This document shows positions 9,481 through 22,109 of a stretch of DNA of 64,000 nucleotides, piece after piece (the stretch's first letter is position 1; every line of letters starts with the position of its first letter). The stretch comes from Acanthococcus lagerstroemiae. Its lineage: Eukaryota > Arthropoda > Insecta > Hemiptera > Eriococcidae. Location: the NCBI GenBank assembly GCA_031841125.1, contig CM063107.1, forward strand, positions 11,146,467 to 11,210,466, read 5' to 3'. The notes beneath the pieces are model-generated. The model did not search any database, had not been told where the DNA came from, and worked only from the letters and a program-made list of their open reading frames with translations. Both the position numbers and the translations under genes were made by a program.

Positions 9481-11939
9481 TGTTGAGTAGTAGGGCATTC
9501 TTAAATTTTGTCTATGAAGATATGTTTATTTTTATTTTTTTATATAATCCTTTCATACTGTGGTATTCAATTGTGTGCATAAATGCCAAACTTTTTAAGT
9601 AAGTCAATGCTTTATTCTGAATAAAATAATTGTAGTTTAAGGATCTGAAATATTCTGACCGTGACATCCACTAGAGAATTTTTATGCCATCCACTAGGTA
9701 GTTGAATTATACCTTCCCTAAAGTGGAGAGGAGCTTCAAGTTTATAGTTGTCAGCATTTACAGCTATAGTGTGTGTATAATATCAATCATTTTGACGCTT
9801 CAAATACCTAGATACAGTGCCACCTATTACCGTTCATTTAGGTTAGAAATTCAGAACACAATTAACAAATCATAAATCCCAATCCCCTATAAGAAATACC
9901 CCCTCGTTCCCAGTGTAGGTGTACATAGAAGCTCGAAATGTTAACAGAACTTGATCCTTTTTCACACATGAATATCGTATGAGATTATCACCTTGTTATT
10001 TAAAGCGAATCGACAGTCGTCTCTTGAATTTCTATTTTCGGCAAAAAGGTTCAACACTTCGAACATTACTTTTGGGACGAGGGCAAAATAACCCGGTATT
10101 GATTTTTAGCTAGAACACTCCCTGAATAGCATTAACACGGAAACTAAAATCTGAGGTTATTGTCCTAGACTTTGAAAATTATCGTCACTTTTCGAGCTCG
10201 AAGAATTTAAAAAAAGACTATAATGAAGAAAAATGGCTGAGGTAATAAAAGAATGTGTTCGAGGAAATTAGAGTGTCATCGCTAGTAAATATGATTAATA
10301 TTATGCTTTTACCGCGAAAAGAAAGAAAGAAATCCTAGCGTTGAAAAACTGTATTTCCTAAGGTCGATTAAGCACATTTTTCAACTTCGTGTTCTTTGGT
10401 ATCTTTTTGACGTTAAGCCATACTACAGCTGCCCCCCCCTGCTATTATAGTTTATGATGAGATTTTTGTAAGAGTTCCATTATGTCCACACCAAGCGATA
10501 TACAATTAATTAGGGGGCATCTGCAATGGATATGTTTAGAACCGTCGCAAATTGAAAAACACAAGGCGAGAAGCCTTAGAAAACCATCGCATTCAATTAG
10601 CCTTTGTATTATGGAAAATTAAGATTATTTTACAAGGAAGGAGGCAAGGGAAAGTTCTTGATGCTGTCAATTTTGTCGACCGATACTTCAATTTTTCTAC
10701 ATTTCTCGCCAACTGACAAAGGTAGGAGCTTCCTCTACTCCCCCTCTCAGCGGATATGGACTTGTGTGTATTAAATGTCAGCGAATATGTGTAACAGCGA
10801 ACCAAAAAGTATGAGAAACGTGTGCTATGAAAGCTTTCAGTTTTACATATTGAAATTTTCAAATAAGCGGCATTTAAATTTTTGTTTATCGAAGACTTTG
10901 AGCATGAATTTTTCTAACCGACGGAAGTTGTTTTTCATAATAGAAGGTATGTGAATACTTCATAGATAATTTAACTCAGCATTGTGAGTTCCATAGCGGT
11001 AGGGCGATGATTAGGCTTTTAAGGTTGATGATCTCATTGTTGTTAGTTAAAATCAACCAGCCGGAATGCAGGGTAGGTTAATAAACCCTAAATTGTAACG
11101 TCAACGACCTAGGCTATCATCATTTTCCAGCTACGTATGTGACATGCAACGAAAACCTTTCCCTTAATACCTTCGGGTGAACCTGCCCCCTCTCCCATTT
11201 TGGCCTTATATTATAGAGAACTTAATACTGAATCGCCTTCCTATCTTGGAAACTTCTTTTAAAGTTGAAAATAACAAAAATTCATTCTTGAAAAAAAAAA
11301 CAGCTCCGAAGTTTTGGTTACTTTTCTACAAGGAAACAAATAATTAGCTAGCAAACAAGATAATCCTAATGAGCTACAGTCAAAAATTGATAATTATTTC
11401 CCAGTTGTGTTTTCAGTAACTTCTACAATATTTTCATTTTTTTTCTCTCTGTCTCTTCTTCTTTTTCTGTTTTTCCGAATTTCCTTCCTTTTTTTCAATG
11501 TTTTTGTATAAAAATCTGCCGCTCTAGATACTTGCCTATAAATAAGGCCTTTATATTGGGAAATCCGTTGCTGAGTATTTGAACGAGACCAACTTAGAGA
11601 TATTCATCGCGTTTATTAGTGCATTCAGTTTCACTGTACAATATTGAAGCAATCGAAATGACTTTATGTTAATAAGTATTTGCAGCGGCGGATGTAGAAG
11701 CTAAACCGCTGTAGGCACTCGACGCAATGTCCCCCTCACCCCTCTACTCCACATCCTCCTAAATATAAACGATAGGCCAACTATGTTGACCCACCTCCGG
11801 CCACCTCGCCACTATTGATGTTCAAAAATGTTTTTATTTATTCATTTATTTTTGAATGTTTCTTTTTTTTTTTTAATGTTTTTTATAAGCATCAACGTTT
11901 GATATCACAGTTTCTGTCCAAGTTTTCACTCATCATTCA
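9481..11939. other. No gene recognised
   Basis: AT-rich sequence with only short, compositionally poor ORFs on either strand. A CCCCCCCC run lies near 10431 and a T-rich tract near 11440-11510. No RNA gene or element ends were seen. Confidence 0.5.
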
Positions 11940-12060
11940 AATTTTTCTGTTCGCTAGCTGAAAATCATTCTGCTTATCAATGTAGAATTTTTCAATAATC
12001 CGAGAGTTCAGTTACTGAAGTTCCTGATTGTCAAAGTTTTCAATCAATCTAAACTTATTT
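11940..12060. repeat. Diverged duplicate of 13575-13695
   Basis: Both copies share a run that includes TTCCTGATTGTCAAAGTTTT and an upstream AATCC.AGAG block, about 75-80% alike by eye. The rest of this AT-rich region (to 14350) looks like very old repeat DNA. Confidence 0.5.
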
Positions 12061-12439
12061 TTGCTAACCTATTATTTCTTTTTATACGCATCTATTTTAA
12101 AACAGTGTATATGAAGATCAAAGTTTTTTACTAACATTCTGACTGATGGCGAATCAAGGCTGTAATCCTGAGAGACGCAATTCAGTATGTTTGAGCATTT
12201 TCAATGCACTTTTTACCCTTCTCTCTCCCCCCTCATCTGAGTATTTCGATCACTGATTTTTACTCTTACAATGACAAATACCTAAGTAAATAAGAAAGAA
12301 ATACTTAGAAGTTTCTTTTATTCACACTGAAAATTAAAATAGTTTCCAAAAAGTGTGCAGTCAGCTTTTTCTAATTCATCACATCATTGGCGGGCAGCAG
12401 GTTTTGGAGTCTATAGTGTTTATTACAATACCATCCATT

Positions 12440-12705
12440 TCCTCCTCGTAGAGGGTGGGGGGCGAAAATTATGTAAATCCGAACTGATTCAACTCAAAAT
12501 CTCCCAATATCAAAGTGAAAAAAAAAACCTTTTTGACTTGTTGGATTTTCCCAACAATTCCCAAGTATCAAAGCAAAGAAAAACCTGTTGACTTGTTGAA
12601 TTTTCCCAACTCCGCCTTACTGAAATGGTAAATTTTCCCAACGGCTGTGAGTAAAAAATCCTACTGGAGGGGGAATCCCCCCTATCTGTACGTCCCTGGT
12701 AGCAG
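12440..12705 (-). repeat. Dispersed noncoding repeat, copy 2
   Basis: Inverted copy of the 54101-54383 repeat. It contains two GACTTGTTGGATTTTCCCAA-type units (around 12535 and 12585), so an internal part is duplicated, as it is in copy 3. The right end reads CGTCCCTG at 12693. Confidence 0.6.
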
Positions 12706-12719
12706 TACTTAAATCTTGC

Positions 12720-13400
12720 AATGACTTTATGGGCCTTTAATGCTCTTCTAAATATCTTTATACGTCTTTTCGACAGACTAGTATAAAACTCCAAGTCTTC
12801 TTCACATGAAGACCATTCAAAATTCAATTACAATTTATTATGACTCTTTCGGGCTTAATTATCATTTTTTAATGTACAATCGAAACTTTCAGAAGCTCTC
12901 AATGCTTTTCAAGACTAGTGTTAGACTCGTAGATTCGTGGAAAATTTAATGCTCATTCAAGACTCTCCAAAATTTGTTTATTACTTTCTAAGGATCTTTT
13001 TTGCGACTCTCTAACTGTTCCAGACTTGTTTAAAACGTTTTACGGCTCTTTTAGGTCTTATTAAATTTTTTCAAGACCTGACCAACATTTATAAGGATTC
13101 TTCTATGTATATTAAAGACAAAGAGACTTTCTTGAAGGCTCTTCTAAACTTTTTAAAGACTCGCCAGGACTGTTCAAGACACGTTTATGACTCTGTATAA
13201 CTTCCATGACTTTCAGACTGAATGACGACTTTTACGACTCTGTGAGACTGAGTAAGTTTTTTAAAACCTGGTTTAAGACTAGGTAAAACGCTTCTAGACT
13301 TATTTAAAACACGCCATAATCTTTCGAGACCTGCTTAGTCTTGAAGATACAACTTTCGACACTCTTTCATGCTTGCTTCAGTTACTGGGTTGCCTTATTT
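12720..13400. repeat. Degenerate GACT/CTTT-rich quasi-repeat
   Basis: Words such as TTCAAGACTC, TTTAAGACT and GACTCTTT recur every 20-50 bases without a fixed period. This looks like a worn short-unit satellite. No coding signal. Confidence 0.4.
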
Positions 13401-13574
13401 GATCGCTCTATTAATCTACGTAATTCGAAGTGTTTCCAATTTTAATTTTTCTCTCTTGAAGGGGTAACTGCCCTGTTGCCTCCTGCGTGTATCTTTACCT
13501 GATTCTGATCACTAAACTACTACACTCATCAAAGTTTTATAATTATTAACTATCCAAGTTTTTAGTCAATCCAA

Positions 13575-13695
13575 AAGTTATCTATCTGCTAGTTTACTGG
13601 TCTATCGTTTTGCTTCACAATATATAGAAATTTTCAAGAATCCAAGAGAGATCAATTATTGAAATTCCTGATTGTCAAAGTTTTCAATCCTGATG
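13575..13695. repeat. Diverged duplicate of 11940-12060
   Basis: Partner of the repeat at 11940. A (TTTA)n microsatellite follows at about 13741-13762. From 13770 to 14350 nothing else is recognised. Confidence 0.5.
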
Positions 13696-14355
13696 TACTC
13701 CCTGAAAAATTTTTTTCCATTTTTTTAATCAAGGTTTACTTATTTATTTATTTATTTATTTTTGTACTAGGTAGGTACCCATTACAGTTTTTAATCATAC
13801 AAAACAATATATGGTTATCGAAGTTCTTGATAGACATTCTAATTGTTTAACTATAATACTTACCTATTTATCAAGTTATTATCATATGGATAGTCTTTTT
13901 AGAAAGGGGATAAGTCACACAATACACAGTTCTGTAGGAGAGCAAAATAAAAATTCAATTGTAATTTGCTACTGATTGGAAAAATATCGCGGACTTATCC
14001 TATTTCTGCAAAAGACCTGATTTTAGAATTGATTTTTACACCTGTAGGAACGCTGCTGTCAATTTTTCAGTGCTACCTGTAGACGTAGCATAAAAAATAC
14101 TACGGCTATCCGCTGAATATTGAAAATCGCTAAATTGTGACTTATCCCAAGCGCGGATCCAGACGACCATTTTGGAGAAGGAGATGACAGAAAACGCGCG
14201 CGGAAATTTTTTGCTGTTCCCTACCCCGCAGATTTCTCCCTTCCCCACAGATCCCCCCTACAGATTCTTCCTCCTTCGCTCACAGATTTTCCTCTTTTTT
14301 TTTTATTTAGGGAGGAATTCCCACTTGGCCCCCCGTCCAGCCGCGCCTGCTTATC

Positions 14356-14358
14356 CTC

Positions 14359-14417
<59 letters not shown>
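14356..14417. repeat. (CT)n microsatellite
   Basis: 62 bases of CT dinucleotide with one G interruption. It produces false RE/SL repeat ORFs on both strands. Confidence 0.98.
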
Positions 14418-14425
<8 letters not shown>

Positions 14426-14829
14426 CTGCTCAATCAAAATGTTTGACTTATAATTTTGACCATGAATGTTTCGGTTTTTCAGTTCCAACTTTTTTCTTTT
14501 TTTTTTATCAAAGGTTGCTCAAAGATGAAAATTTCAAATATCAGCATTTCTAATTTTTGAAGTTTTTAACTAGGTATTCAAGTTTTAATTTTCGATCATA
14601 GATGTTTTTCTTTAAGTATTAGGTAATGTTACTTATGGTTATCAGCGTTTTGAATACCGTACGCCTGAGCTATTTGGGAATCCAGAGCTATTCGGGAAGT
14701 TGTTATTTTTCCGCCAAAATGGCTGCATTGCAAGATCAAAAAGTGTAGAATCGTCTGTTTTGTGATTGGGGATGTTCGAAGCGGTGGCGCGCTGTTGTCG
14801 TTTACCTTGAAACACTGATTGAGAGGAAT

Positions 14830-15075
14830 ATTTCACAAGGGTTGGGAGCCGGCCATTTTCGGAGCCCAGAGCCGAGAGCTGGCTCTCAAAAACAAAGAGC
14901 GGAGCCGGAGCCAAAGAGCCGGGCTAGGGAGCGGAGCCGAAGCCAAGGAGCACGAGAAAACTGGAAGCTGGACTCCCAAAAAAGAGCCGAGCTCCCTTTT
15001 GGCTCCTCGGAAAGGCCGGAAGCCGGCACTATGGGAGCCTGCTCGCAGCTTTAATAGAGCTCAGAGTCAGGGGTG
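14830..15075. repeat. GAGCCG-rich repeat
   Basis: Dense GAGCC/GGAGCC words (for example GCGGAGCCGGAGCC) in otherwise AT-rich DNA. The right side ends in CAGGGGTGGCCAA, a typical hAT terminus, and the left side has CAAGGGTTGGGAGCC, so this may be a hAT-type element with a GC-rich inside. No target duplication was found. Confidence 0.45.
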
Positions 15076-16250
15076 GCCAATGGAACGATTTTGCGATTTT
15101 CGACTCGAGCTTACCGCCACCTAGTTCTCACTCGTTTCGTTTTTCTGGATGTTCCGAGCGTGTAATATTGATTTAGGAGTTGTGTGATGGTGTGCACTTA
15201 TAAATAAATTATCTTTAAATCATCAAGGAGGCAAGAACTTTACATCATACCAGGCATACATGCATGAATATACGACTTCACAACGTAAGGATCTGGTGTA
15301 TTCTGATACTAAGAAACGGGACTACAGCTCTTTCTCTTCTTCACACATTGTATAAAAACTCAATTCTCTTGAAACATGCTTAGGTGGCTATTTATTTTTA
15401 TGTTCTATTCATGCAGGAATAAATTACGCTCGCTAAACTGAGGACTTCTTAATGTAAATTTCAAGACAAAGCTGCCTCAATTCCAAATTCGAAAATAAAT
15501 TTCTTTGTTACAGTTTGTAAATTTTGTTGTTTTCAATACATTTCTTATGCACTTCTCCCAAATAGCCCCTAACAGGGTTAACTACTTTTTACTCTTTGGG
15601 CGTTCATAGTGCGACGGTGACTATTGCTATCCCATTGATCTATGTATGAAATCACAGGCCCAACCAGAAATCACCCTTGGGAGGGACTGAACCAGAGGAA
15701 ATTGGGAGGGGGTAAATTTTATACTAAAAAATGAACACTTCAAATTACTTTGCTTAATTACTAAGATTCTTTAAGAAAATGCTCAGGGATTTGTGGGGGG
15801 GGGGAGTCTATAGCCTCAAAGTCCTCCTGGTCGCGTCTGTGTACGAAATGAAAGCTGAATATTGTAGTTTTCAAATAAGCCATAATCGACAAATATGTGT
15901 GCAGCATAACTCGAGTGGTGAGGGAAGGAGACAAGAAACTTCCCAAATAGCCCCAGCGTGTGGTGTTGAGTGTTTCGAATTCTTATTATCAAGACATTTT
16001 CCGGCAGATCAGCTAAGAATAAGGGGGCAACCCATTAGGCGTAAAATTTGGGTGGAAAGTAGAAAAATAATAATTTTTCAATTTTGCCTGAAATCTCATT
16101 TTGTACAAGTAACAAAGCTTTTCGTTCCAATTTCGTTTCATATAAATTTTAAAGAAAATTAATGTTTATTGACCTGACATCTGAAATCTGATCTTATGGA
16201 GTTATGAACCCCTTTAGGGGGGGGGGAATCACTAATTTTTAACATAAGTA
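15076..16250. other. No gene recognised
   Basis: AT-rich, with a GGGGGGGGG run near 15796 and another near 16217. The ORFs here show no recognisable domain. Confidence 0.5.
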
Positions 16251-16256
16251 TTACTA

Positions 16257-16287
16257 GGGGGCTTCGCCCCCTGGCCGCTTCGCGGCC
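16257..16287. repeat. Two adjacent short hairpins
   Basis: GGGGGCTTCGCCCCC (16257-16271) and GGCCGCTTCGCGGCC (16273-16287) are perfect stems with CTTCG-type loops, side by side, in an AT-rich context and next to a CCCCCC run. Confidence 0.7.
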
Positions 16288-16379
16288 CAACCCCCCGCCG
16301 TCACAGTTCTCAGTGTTTGGTCTGAAACTTTTGTTCCTGAGTTGAGGGTTGCTTTGTGCTTCTTTTGCTCCCCCTCTAT

Positions 16380-17740
16380 CAGTGGTCCTCAATCTTCCAC
16401 CATGAACCCCCTTCCATCCTTTCTTGATCACAAGCCTCCTCCTCCTTCTCCACCACGACCCGCCTCCTCCTCCACCACGACCCCCTCGTTGATCATGGTT
16501 GCTCTCCGCCTCCACGGTCACACCACAACAGTCGCAGCCCTCCTCAGCCACAAACTTCTCCCCCACAATGTCTATAGTCCTCCACCTAGTCTCCCCCGAT
16601 CACCCACTTCCACCCCGAGTGCCCTCGATTAGGACCAAGTCCGTCGATCACCCCACACCACTATGGCCTTCATTTCTGTTCACGTACCACACCCCCACCA
16701 AGACCTCCTCACCCATTACTACGACCTCCCTAATGGCGGCCTTAGTCCCTCTCTACAGCCTTCCCCTTCCGCAGCTCCATCACCCTACGGCCTCCTCGCT
16801 CAACCACCACGAAGATCCGCATGTCCTCCAACCAGGAGCTTTCACCACCATGACCATCACTTCCCCACGAGAACCCTTCCCTTCAAGACTACTTGCCCGG
16901 GACCAGAAACTTCCGCACCATGGCCTTCATTTGCCTTTCCGGCCGCCTCTCTCACCAAGGACTTCCCCCTCCACCAGGACCTCTTAATCACCATTACGTC
17001 CCACACCACCCAGGGCCTTTATCCCCCTCCTGAGGCCACGCCACCCATGGATCTCCTTCCCATTCTGGAGCTCCCTCCACCATGTCCGTGGTCTCTACTC
17101 CCTCCCAACGGCGGCCTTAGTCTCTCTCCACAGCGTTCCCTTCAGCGGCTCTATCACCCTTCGGCCTCCTTGCTCAACCACCTCGAAGATCCCCTAGTCC
17201 TCCAACTAGGAGCTTCCACCACCATGATCACCCCTCTTGCTCAAGAACCCTATCCCTCAAGACCCCTTCTCCGGGACCAGAACCTTCCGCACCATGGCCT
17301 TCATTCGCCTTCCCGGCCGCCTCTCTCACCAAGAACTTCCTCCTTCACCAGGACCCTGTCCTCACTATTACCCCCTTCCCACTCGAGACCGCCACCATCG
17401 TGGTTTTCCTCCCCTTTAGGAGCTGCCTCCTCTACCATGAGTACCTCTTACACCCCAGGCCTTTATCTACCAAAATTTTACTGCCCCTCTAGGATCCTCA
17501 CCCACCACTAACTCCTCCTTCTTCAATGGCCACCCTCTCCTACTTAGGATTTCCTCTGCCACAAGGACCTGTCACCCACCACTACCCCCTGTGCTTCATC
17601 TCCTTTCAGAGCCCCTGTCCTCACTAAGGCCCTCCAACCCCCTTGAAGATCCCTGACCATCCACCCAGGAGCTCTCACAACCATGACCACCCCCTTCAGG
17701 AGCTGCCTTCTCAACCATGAACCCCCTCCTGAGGGTCGGC
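16380..17740. repeat. C-rich minisatellite block
   Basis: The plus strand is strongly pyrimidine-rich, with CCACCA, CCTCC and CCATGACCA words. Two long copies about 376 bp apart (16731-17003 and 17107-17380) are roughly 80% alike, sharing GGCGGCCTTAGTC and CGCACCATGGCCTTCATT. Shorter pieces lie on either side. The 282-codon proline/histidine/leucine-rich ORF at 16663-17511 follows from this composition: stop codons are rare in C-rich DNA, no known domain is visible, and neighbouring frames are also open. Confidence 0.7.
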
Positions 17741-17770
17741 TACCCCTGGAAAATTGAGAAATCAAGGTGT

Positions 17771-18410
17771 AGGGTAGGCAACCTGCAGCGACTTGTGATC
17801 TTGAAAATTATGAGTAATTATGTCATTTCATGTCATTTTATGTCTTTTTATGTCGGTTATGCCTTACAACTTGGAAATCTTTTATAATGTCCTTAAAAGT
17901 AGCTGATCTGCCCCTGCAATTTTTCTGGTTCTTAGGTAGGCAACCCGCAGTGCGTTTTTTTTCTCCCGGAGGCAGTGGCGGTGGCGGATTTTACTTTTTT
18001 CGTATCTTTTATGTTAGAACAGATTATGTCCTTAAAAGTAGCTGATCTGCCCTGCAATTTATTATGTCGGTTGTGTCTTAAAACTTGGAGATCTTTTATA
18101 TTAGAACAGATTATGTCCTTGAAAGTAGCTGATCTGCCCCTGCCATTTTTCCAATTTTTAGGTAGGCAACCCGCAGTGAGTTCTTCTCCAGGAGGGGAGG
18201 GAGGGAGATAGAGAGATGTCTTTTTTTATGTCTTATTATGTCAGTTGTGTCTTACAACTTGGAGATCTTTTATATTAGAACAGATTATGTCCTTGAAAGT
18301 AGCTGATCTGCCCCTGCAATTTTTCGGATTTTCAGATAGGCAACCCGCAGTGCGTTTTTTTCTCCGGAGGCGGCGGCGGCGGATTTTACTTTTTTAGTAT
18401 ATAGAGAGAA
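17771..18410. repeat. Tandem repeat, unit about 165-230 bp
   Basis: TAGGCAACCCGCAGTG recurs at about 17773 (variant), 17936, 18164 and 18337, and TTATGTCCTT(A/G)AAAGTAGCTG recurs at about 17888, 18025, 18112 and 18287. A CTCC(C)GGAGG(C) GC-rich block follows each core. Unit length varies because one sub-block is duplicated. Confidence 0.75.
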
Positions 18411-19517
18411 TTTTAATATGCCCCGGCTGAATGTTATTAGGTACACCAGATCTTAGATATCCGAGGTCGCCTAATTTTTTCCACTTTGACAAGAATATAA
18501 ATTTGCACGTGATTGGACGTACAAGCATACTGAAGCGATGGTGACAGCGGTGGGTGAGGGCAACAACGCACGTACACCACCAAATATCCCTTCAGGATTA
18601 ATTAGACGAACTCTGCGTTCACATACAAACAATAATGCCGCAAACGAGCAAAGCCTTCTCACGCTATCAACATTCGTGTTTCCTGAACGAAAGTGAAAAA
18701 AATATTGTGGCGTAATTTTATGATTAGTTCAATTTAAAATGTCTCATGAAACGCAATACGTATTTTAATTGACTGGATTATTCGAGAAAAGAAATGTAAC
18801 AATTACATCTTCTTCAATCAGGATTCGCGAAAAAAAACCAATGCGTCAGTGTCACGTACTCAAATAATGGTTTTTTATTATAATTCGAGCACGGCATAGG
18901 GACGAAGATTAAACTCATCCATAGCCAGATTTATTTAGGTCGCATTACATTATCTCCTTAATCGTGGTTCTCGAAAATCAGAGGCTAAAAATAAAACAGG
19001 AAGGTGAGATGGTTAATTTTTTCGACCTTGGGTACGGAGTCCTGGTTCAACAATTTTCATTTTAATTTAAATTTTGTGTCACGATACACGTCCAGCTTCA
19101 TACGCATTCCGTATTTGATTGTTTATTTTGGTTGTAATTGGTGGCTGAAATATTAAATTTGACAGAACAGGAATATTCTTAAAAAGAGAAGCTAAGTTCG
19201 ACCAAAAATAAAAATCGTATAAAAATCGGTCATATAAGTGAATAACGTATTCTCAGTTGGTCAGTAGGACATACAGCCTCTTACATAATATTATGTAGAT
19301 CTTATGTTTCTTTCTGTCTTCTCCGCCATCCCAAATCTGAGAAAAAATATTCGTGACATGAAAAAATGACATACTTATAAAAACATAAGGCATGGACTAA
19401 AAACATAATTATAAGTCATTGATAGACACGAGGAACGTAGACATGAGGACATAATCAGACATAAAAGTATGAAATCATTATCATCTTTATCCCTCTCTTA
19501 GTGTAAACTTTCATAGT
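18411..19517. other. No gene recognised
   Basis: AT-rich spacer. Short ORFs only; no repeats shared with other parts of the window were noticed. Confidence 0.45.
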
Positions 19518-19670
19518 CATAGGCATCGACTTGGCATAATTTTGGCACCAAAATAGATGGAAGACGACCATTTGAATTTTCAAAAAGACGGATTTTCGAC
19601 CGCTCCTAAGAACCGTGATAACGGTGATTCTGCTCCCCTCCCCAATATTTTCCATAAATCGGCGTCTATG
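19518..19670. mobile_element. hAT-like MITE, short form
   Basis: 153 bp with ends CATAGGCATCGACTTGG and, on the minus strand, CATAGACGCCGATTTATGG. The flanks TTCATAGT (19510-19517) and TCCATAGT (19671-19678) match at 7 of 8 positions, consistent with an 8-bp duplication. Nearly all of it aligns with the last 135 bp of the 1.39-kb element at 56827-58217, so it looks like an internal-deletion derivative. Confidence 0.8.
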
Positions 19671-19729
19671 TCCATAGTTGTTTTTTTTTTTTTTTACTAT
19701 TAATTTTCTTGGAAATTGAAAAGGATAAC

Positions 19730-20345
19730 ATTCACCCAGAGAAAAATTAGAATTAAAATGCTGATCTATTGTTGAAAATCCTTTCCGAAAGCCAGCCTGC
19801 TCCGGGCTTTGGTTGAAGTCCAGGATGGAATAGATTCGATTCTTGATAATTTTTGCGAAGATTTTTCCTAAATTTGAGATCAGGCTAATAGGCCTATAAT
19901 GATTAATGTCCGATTTATTCCTTTTTCCAATAGTAATATTATTTCCGATAATTTTTATAGTGCAGGAATTACCTGCTGCTGAAAAATGAAACTGAAAATT
20001 TTTGTTAATACTGGTGCCAGCTCCTTGGCAACAATTTTCAGTTCCTTGTTGCCTGCCCCATGTGAACCTGCGGCCTTGCCCGTCTTCACTTCCCTTAAGA
20101 CCAAGAGAACCTCCCTTTCCAAGAACGGTGGAATTTTTCTCCTTTGTATTCCTTTTGGTTTCGTTAACACCTTCGTCCACCACCCCCTCGTATAGCTTCT
20201 GATAGAAATCCGTCGCTACCTGGACAATATTGTCTGTATCAGATTCCAGCTTCCCCGATTTATTTCTAAATTTTGTAGTCAGACTGATATAGTGGAAGAT
20301 TTCTTTTTTCGGTTTTTTTGCTGCTCCTAAATTTTTGATGAGGCC
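19730..20345 (-). mobile_element. RTE-like LINE fragment, reverse transcriptase start
   Basis: Minus-strand pieces in shifting frames: FYQKLYEG near 20200, REVLLVLREVKTGKAAG near 20100, INHYRPISLISNLGKIFAKI near 19890 and PEQAGFRKGFSTIDQ near 19800. These are reverse transcriptase motifs from the thumb-proximal start to block 2. The YADD active site is not reached. It is truncated at both ends and frameshifted. Confidence 0.75.
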
Positions 20346-20495
20346 ATCAAAAAAATTTCAGCATGCATGAAGAATATCTGGCTCATAAATTTTATAAAAT
20401 CCCGCCATTGTCAGAAAAATCACATCACATTAAGAAAATTGCACGACTGAAAAAATTCACGGAAGACATGAAATAGTTTTTTGCAAATATGGTAA

Positions 20496-21010
20496 ATGAA
20501 CCTGAAAATAATAAACGTGATGCCCGAATTTAAACAAAACCTGAATATACTGTTGATTGACTTTCAAAAAGATTTTGATTCGATCTTGCTCCCAACACTT
20601 TGGAAGGCTCTCTGGAACCAAGGTGTTCCGAGGAAATTGATAAGAATTATAGAAGAAATGCGCAGAAATTCATCAGGTAAGGTACGTCTGGATTAAATGG
20701 GACAATACTTTGAAATCAAAAGAGGTGTAAAACAGGGAGACCCTCTATCCTAAAATCTTCTCAACTGCCTACTGGAAGAAATCTTCCATAACCTAAACTA
20801 GGAGGAGAAGGGGTCGAAAATAGACGGGTTCTGGCTCAACAACTTGAGGTTCGCGTATGACGTTGCCTTAATAGCAGAGGACAGAGAGAAACTCCAATTA
20901 ATGGCCAAAGAACTGGATCAAGAGGGCTACATCGCAAACTGGATTGTACATACACTCAAAATGACAGACTCATGAACAAATTATTTTATGACGTGCACAT
21001 TGATAAAACA
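20496..21010 (+). mobile_element. RTE-like LINE fragment, reverse transcriptase core
   Basis: Reads LLIDFQKDFDS near 20555, GVPRKLIRIIEEM, then after stops IKRGVKQGDPLS near 20722, LLEEIFHNLN and NNLRFAYDVALIAEDREKLQ near 20840. FAYDV replaces the catalytic F/YADD, so the active site is lost. It is close to the LINE at 27160 and to the small fragment at 33355. It lies head to head with the minus-strand piece at 19730-20345. Confidence 0.78.
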
Positions 21011-22109
21011 GATGTACGCGTATTGACGTGCAAATTCATTTTCTCCAGTATTATACAGGGTGTCTCTTTTGCAATGGCTCCCCTTCCACCTGGTAAGTAG
21101 GAAACCTACCCCGACAATATGTAGACAGGTTCGCATACTCTTACTTTTGAAGGATCTGAGTTATGGTCAAATTTTGAAAAGTTTTGCATACTTGAATTTT
21201 TTTCCCCTTATCACGACTGGAGATAGACAGAAAAATGGTACCAGTAGGTAATAGTAGAGGGCAGTTGTGGTAACCATAGAAGAAAAAAATGGTCGGAATG
21301 GGTTCAACAGACTGTTCATAAAATCAATTTTAGTACAAATTGAATCAGAATATTTTCAAATTTTTTCAATTTCCCGTGAAACTTGCCCGCTTAAGCTATA
21401 CTATCTTTTATTTTTAATAGATTGTACATTAAATTTCCCATAAACAAGGTCGTTAGCAATTTTCTTGTATCTGGATCTAAATAGAGTTCAAGATATTCCC
21501 GTTAAGAATTATTACTTTTTGACACAGATTTACAGACCTTATGAAGGTAATAATCATCTTCGTCAGCTACTTGACGACTTCAAAGAGTTATAGGTATGGG
21601 GCTTATTCGCCTCCCTTCTTTCATATATTTACCCCATATTTGAAACTGAGACCCATACAAGGAGGAGGGAGCGGGTTCTAGTATTTTGTAAAATTTAATA
21701 TGGGTATCCAGTAATTGGTTCAAAGGTCGCTAAATTCGATTTTGGTAACATTTTGGCCATATTCCCCCAACTGTGGTGCATACTGATGGGAAGGAGGTAC
21801 AAGATGACAGTTGTGTAGTAACCACACAGAAAAAAATTAAAGATCATGGAAAGTGGTTGAACGTGATTTTTATAAAATAAATTTCACTTAGTACAAATTA
21901 TTGATATAGGTATATTTTTTTATTGCCCATAAAACCTGCTTTTTCAAGATGCTAAATTTTAATTAGCGATAAATTCTTCTTGCACCTTCTTCCCCACCCC
22001 AATATCTCACTTGCTTTTCGGAACAAAAAATTTTCAATCAAAGGAATTTATTCCTATTCGTACATTTGAAAATTTTACAAAGTGATTGTTTTTGAGGGAT
22101 ATTTTAAAC

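Noticed and set aside
14172..14453. SL/RE repeat proteins around 14.2-14.4 kb
   Set aside because: Produced by translation of the (CT)n microsatellite on either strand.
16159..16566. Glycine/arginine-rich ORF on the minus strand
   Set aside because: Antisense of the C-rich minisatellite; the GGRGGGGGG stretch is just CCTCCTCC repeats.
16663..17511. Longest ORF of the window (282 codons, Pro/Ser/His/Leu-rich)
   Set aside because: It lies wholly in a C-rich tandem repeat, several frames are open, and the repeated parts drift without regard to codon position. No domain, no splice or start support.
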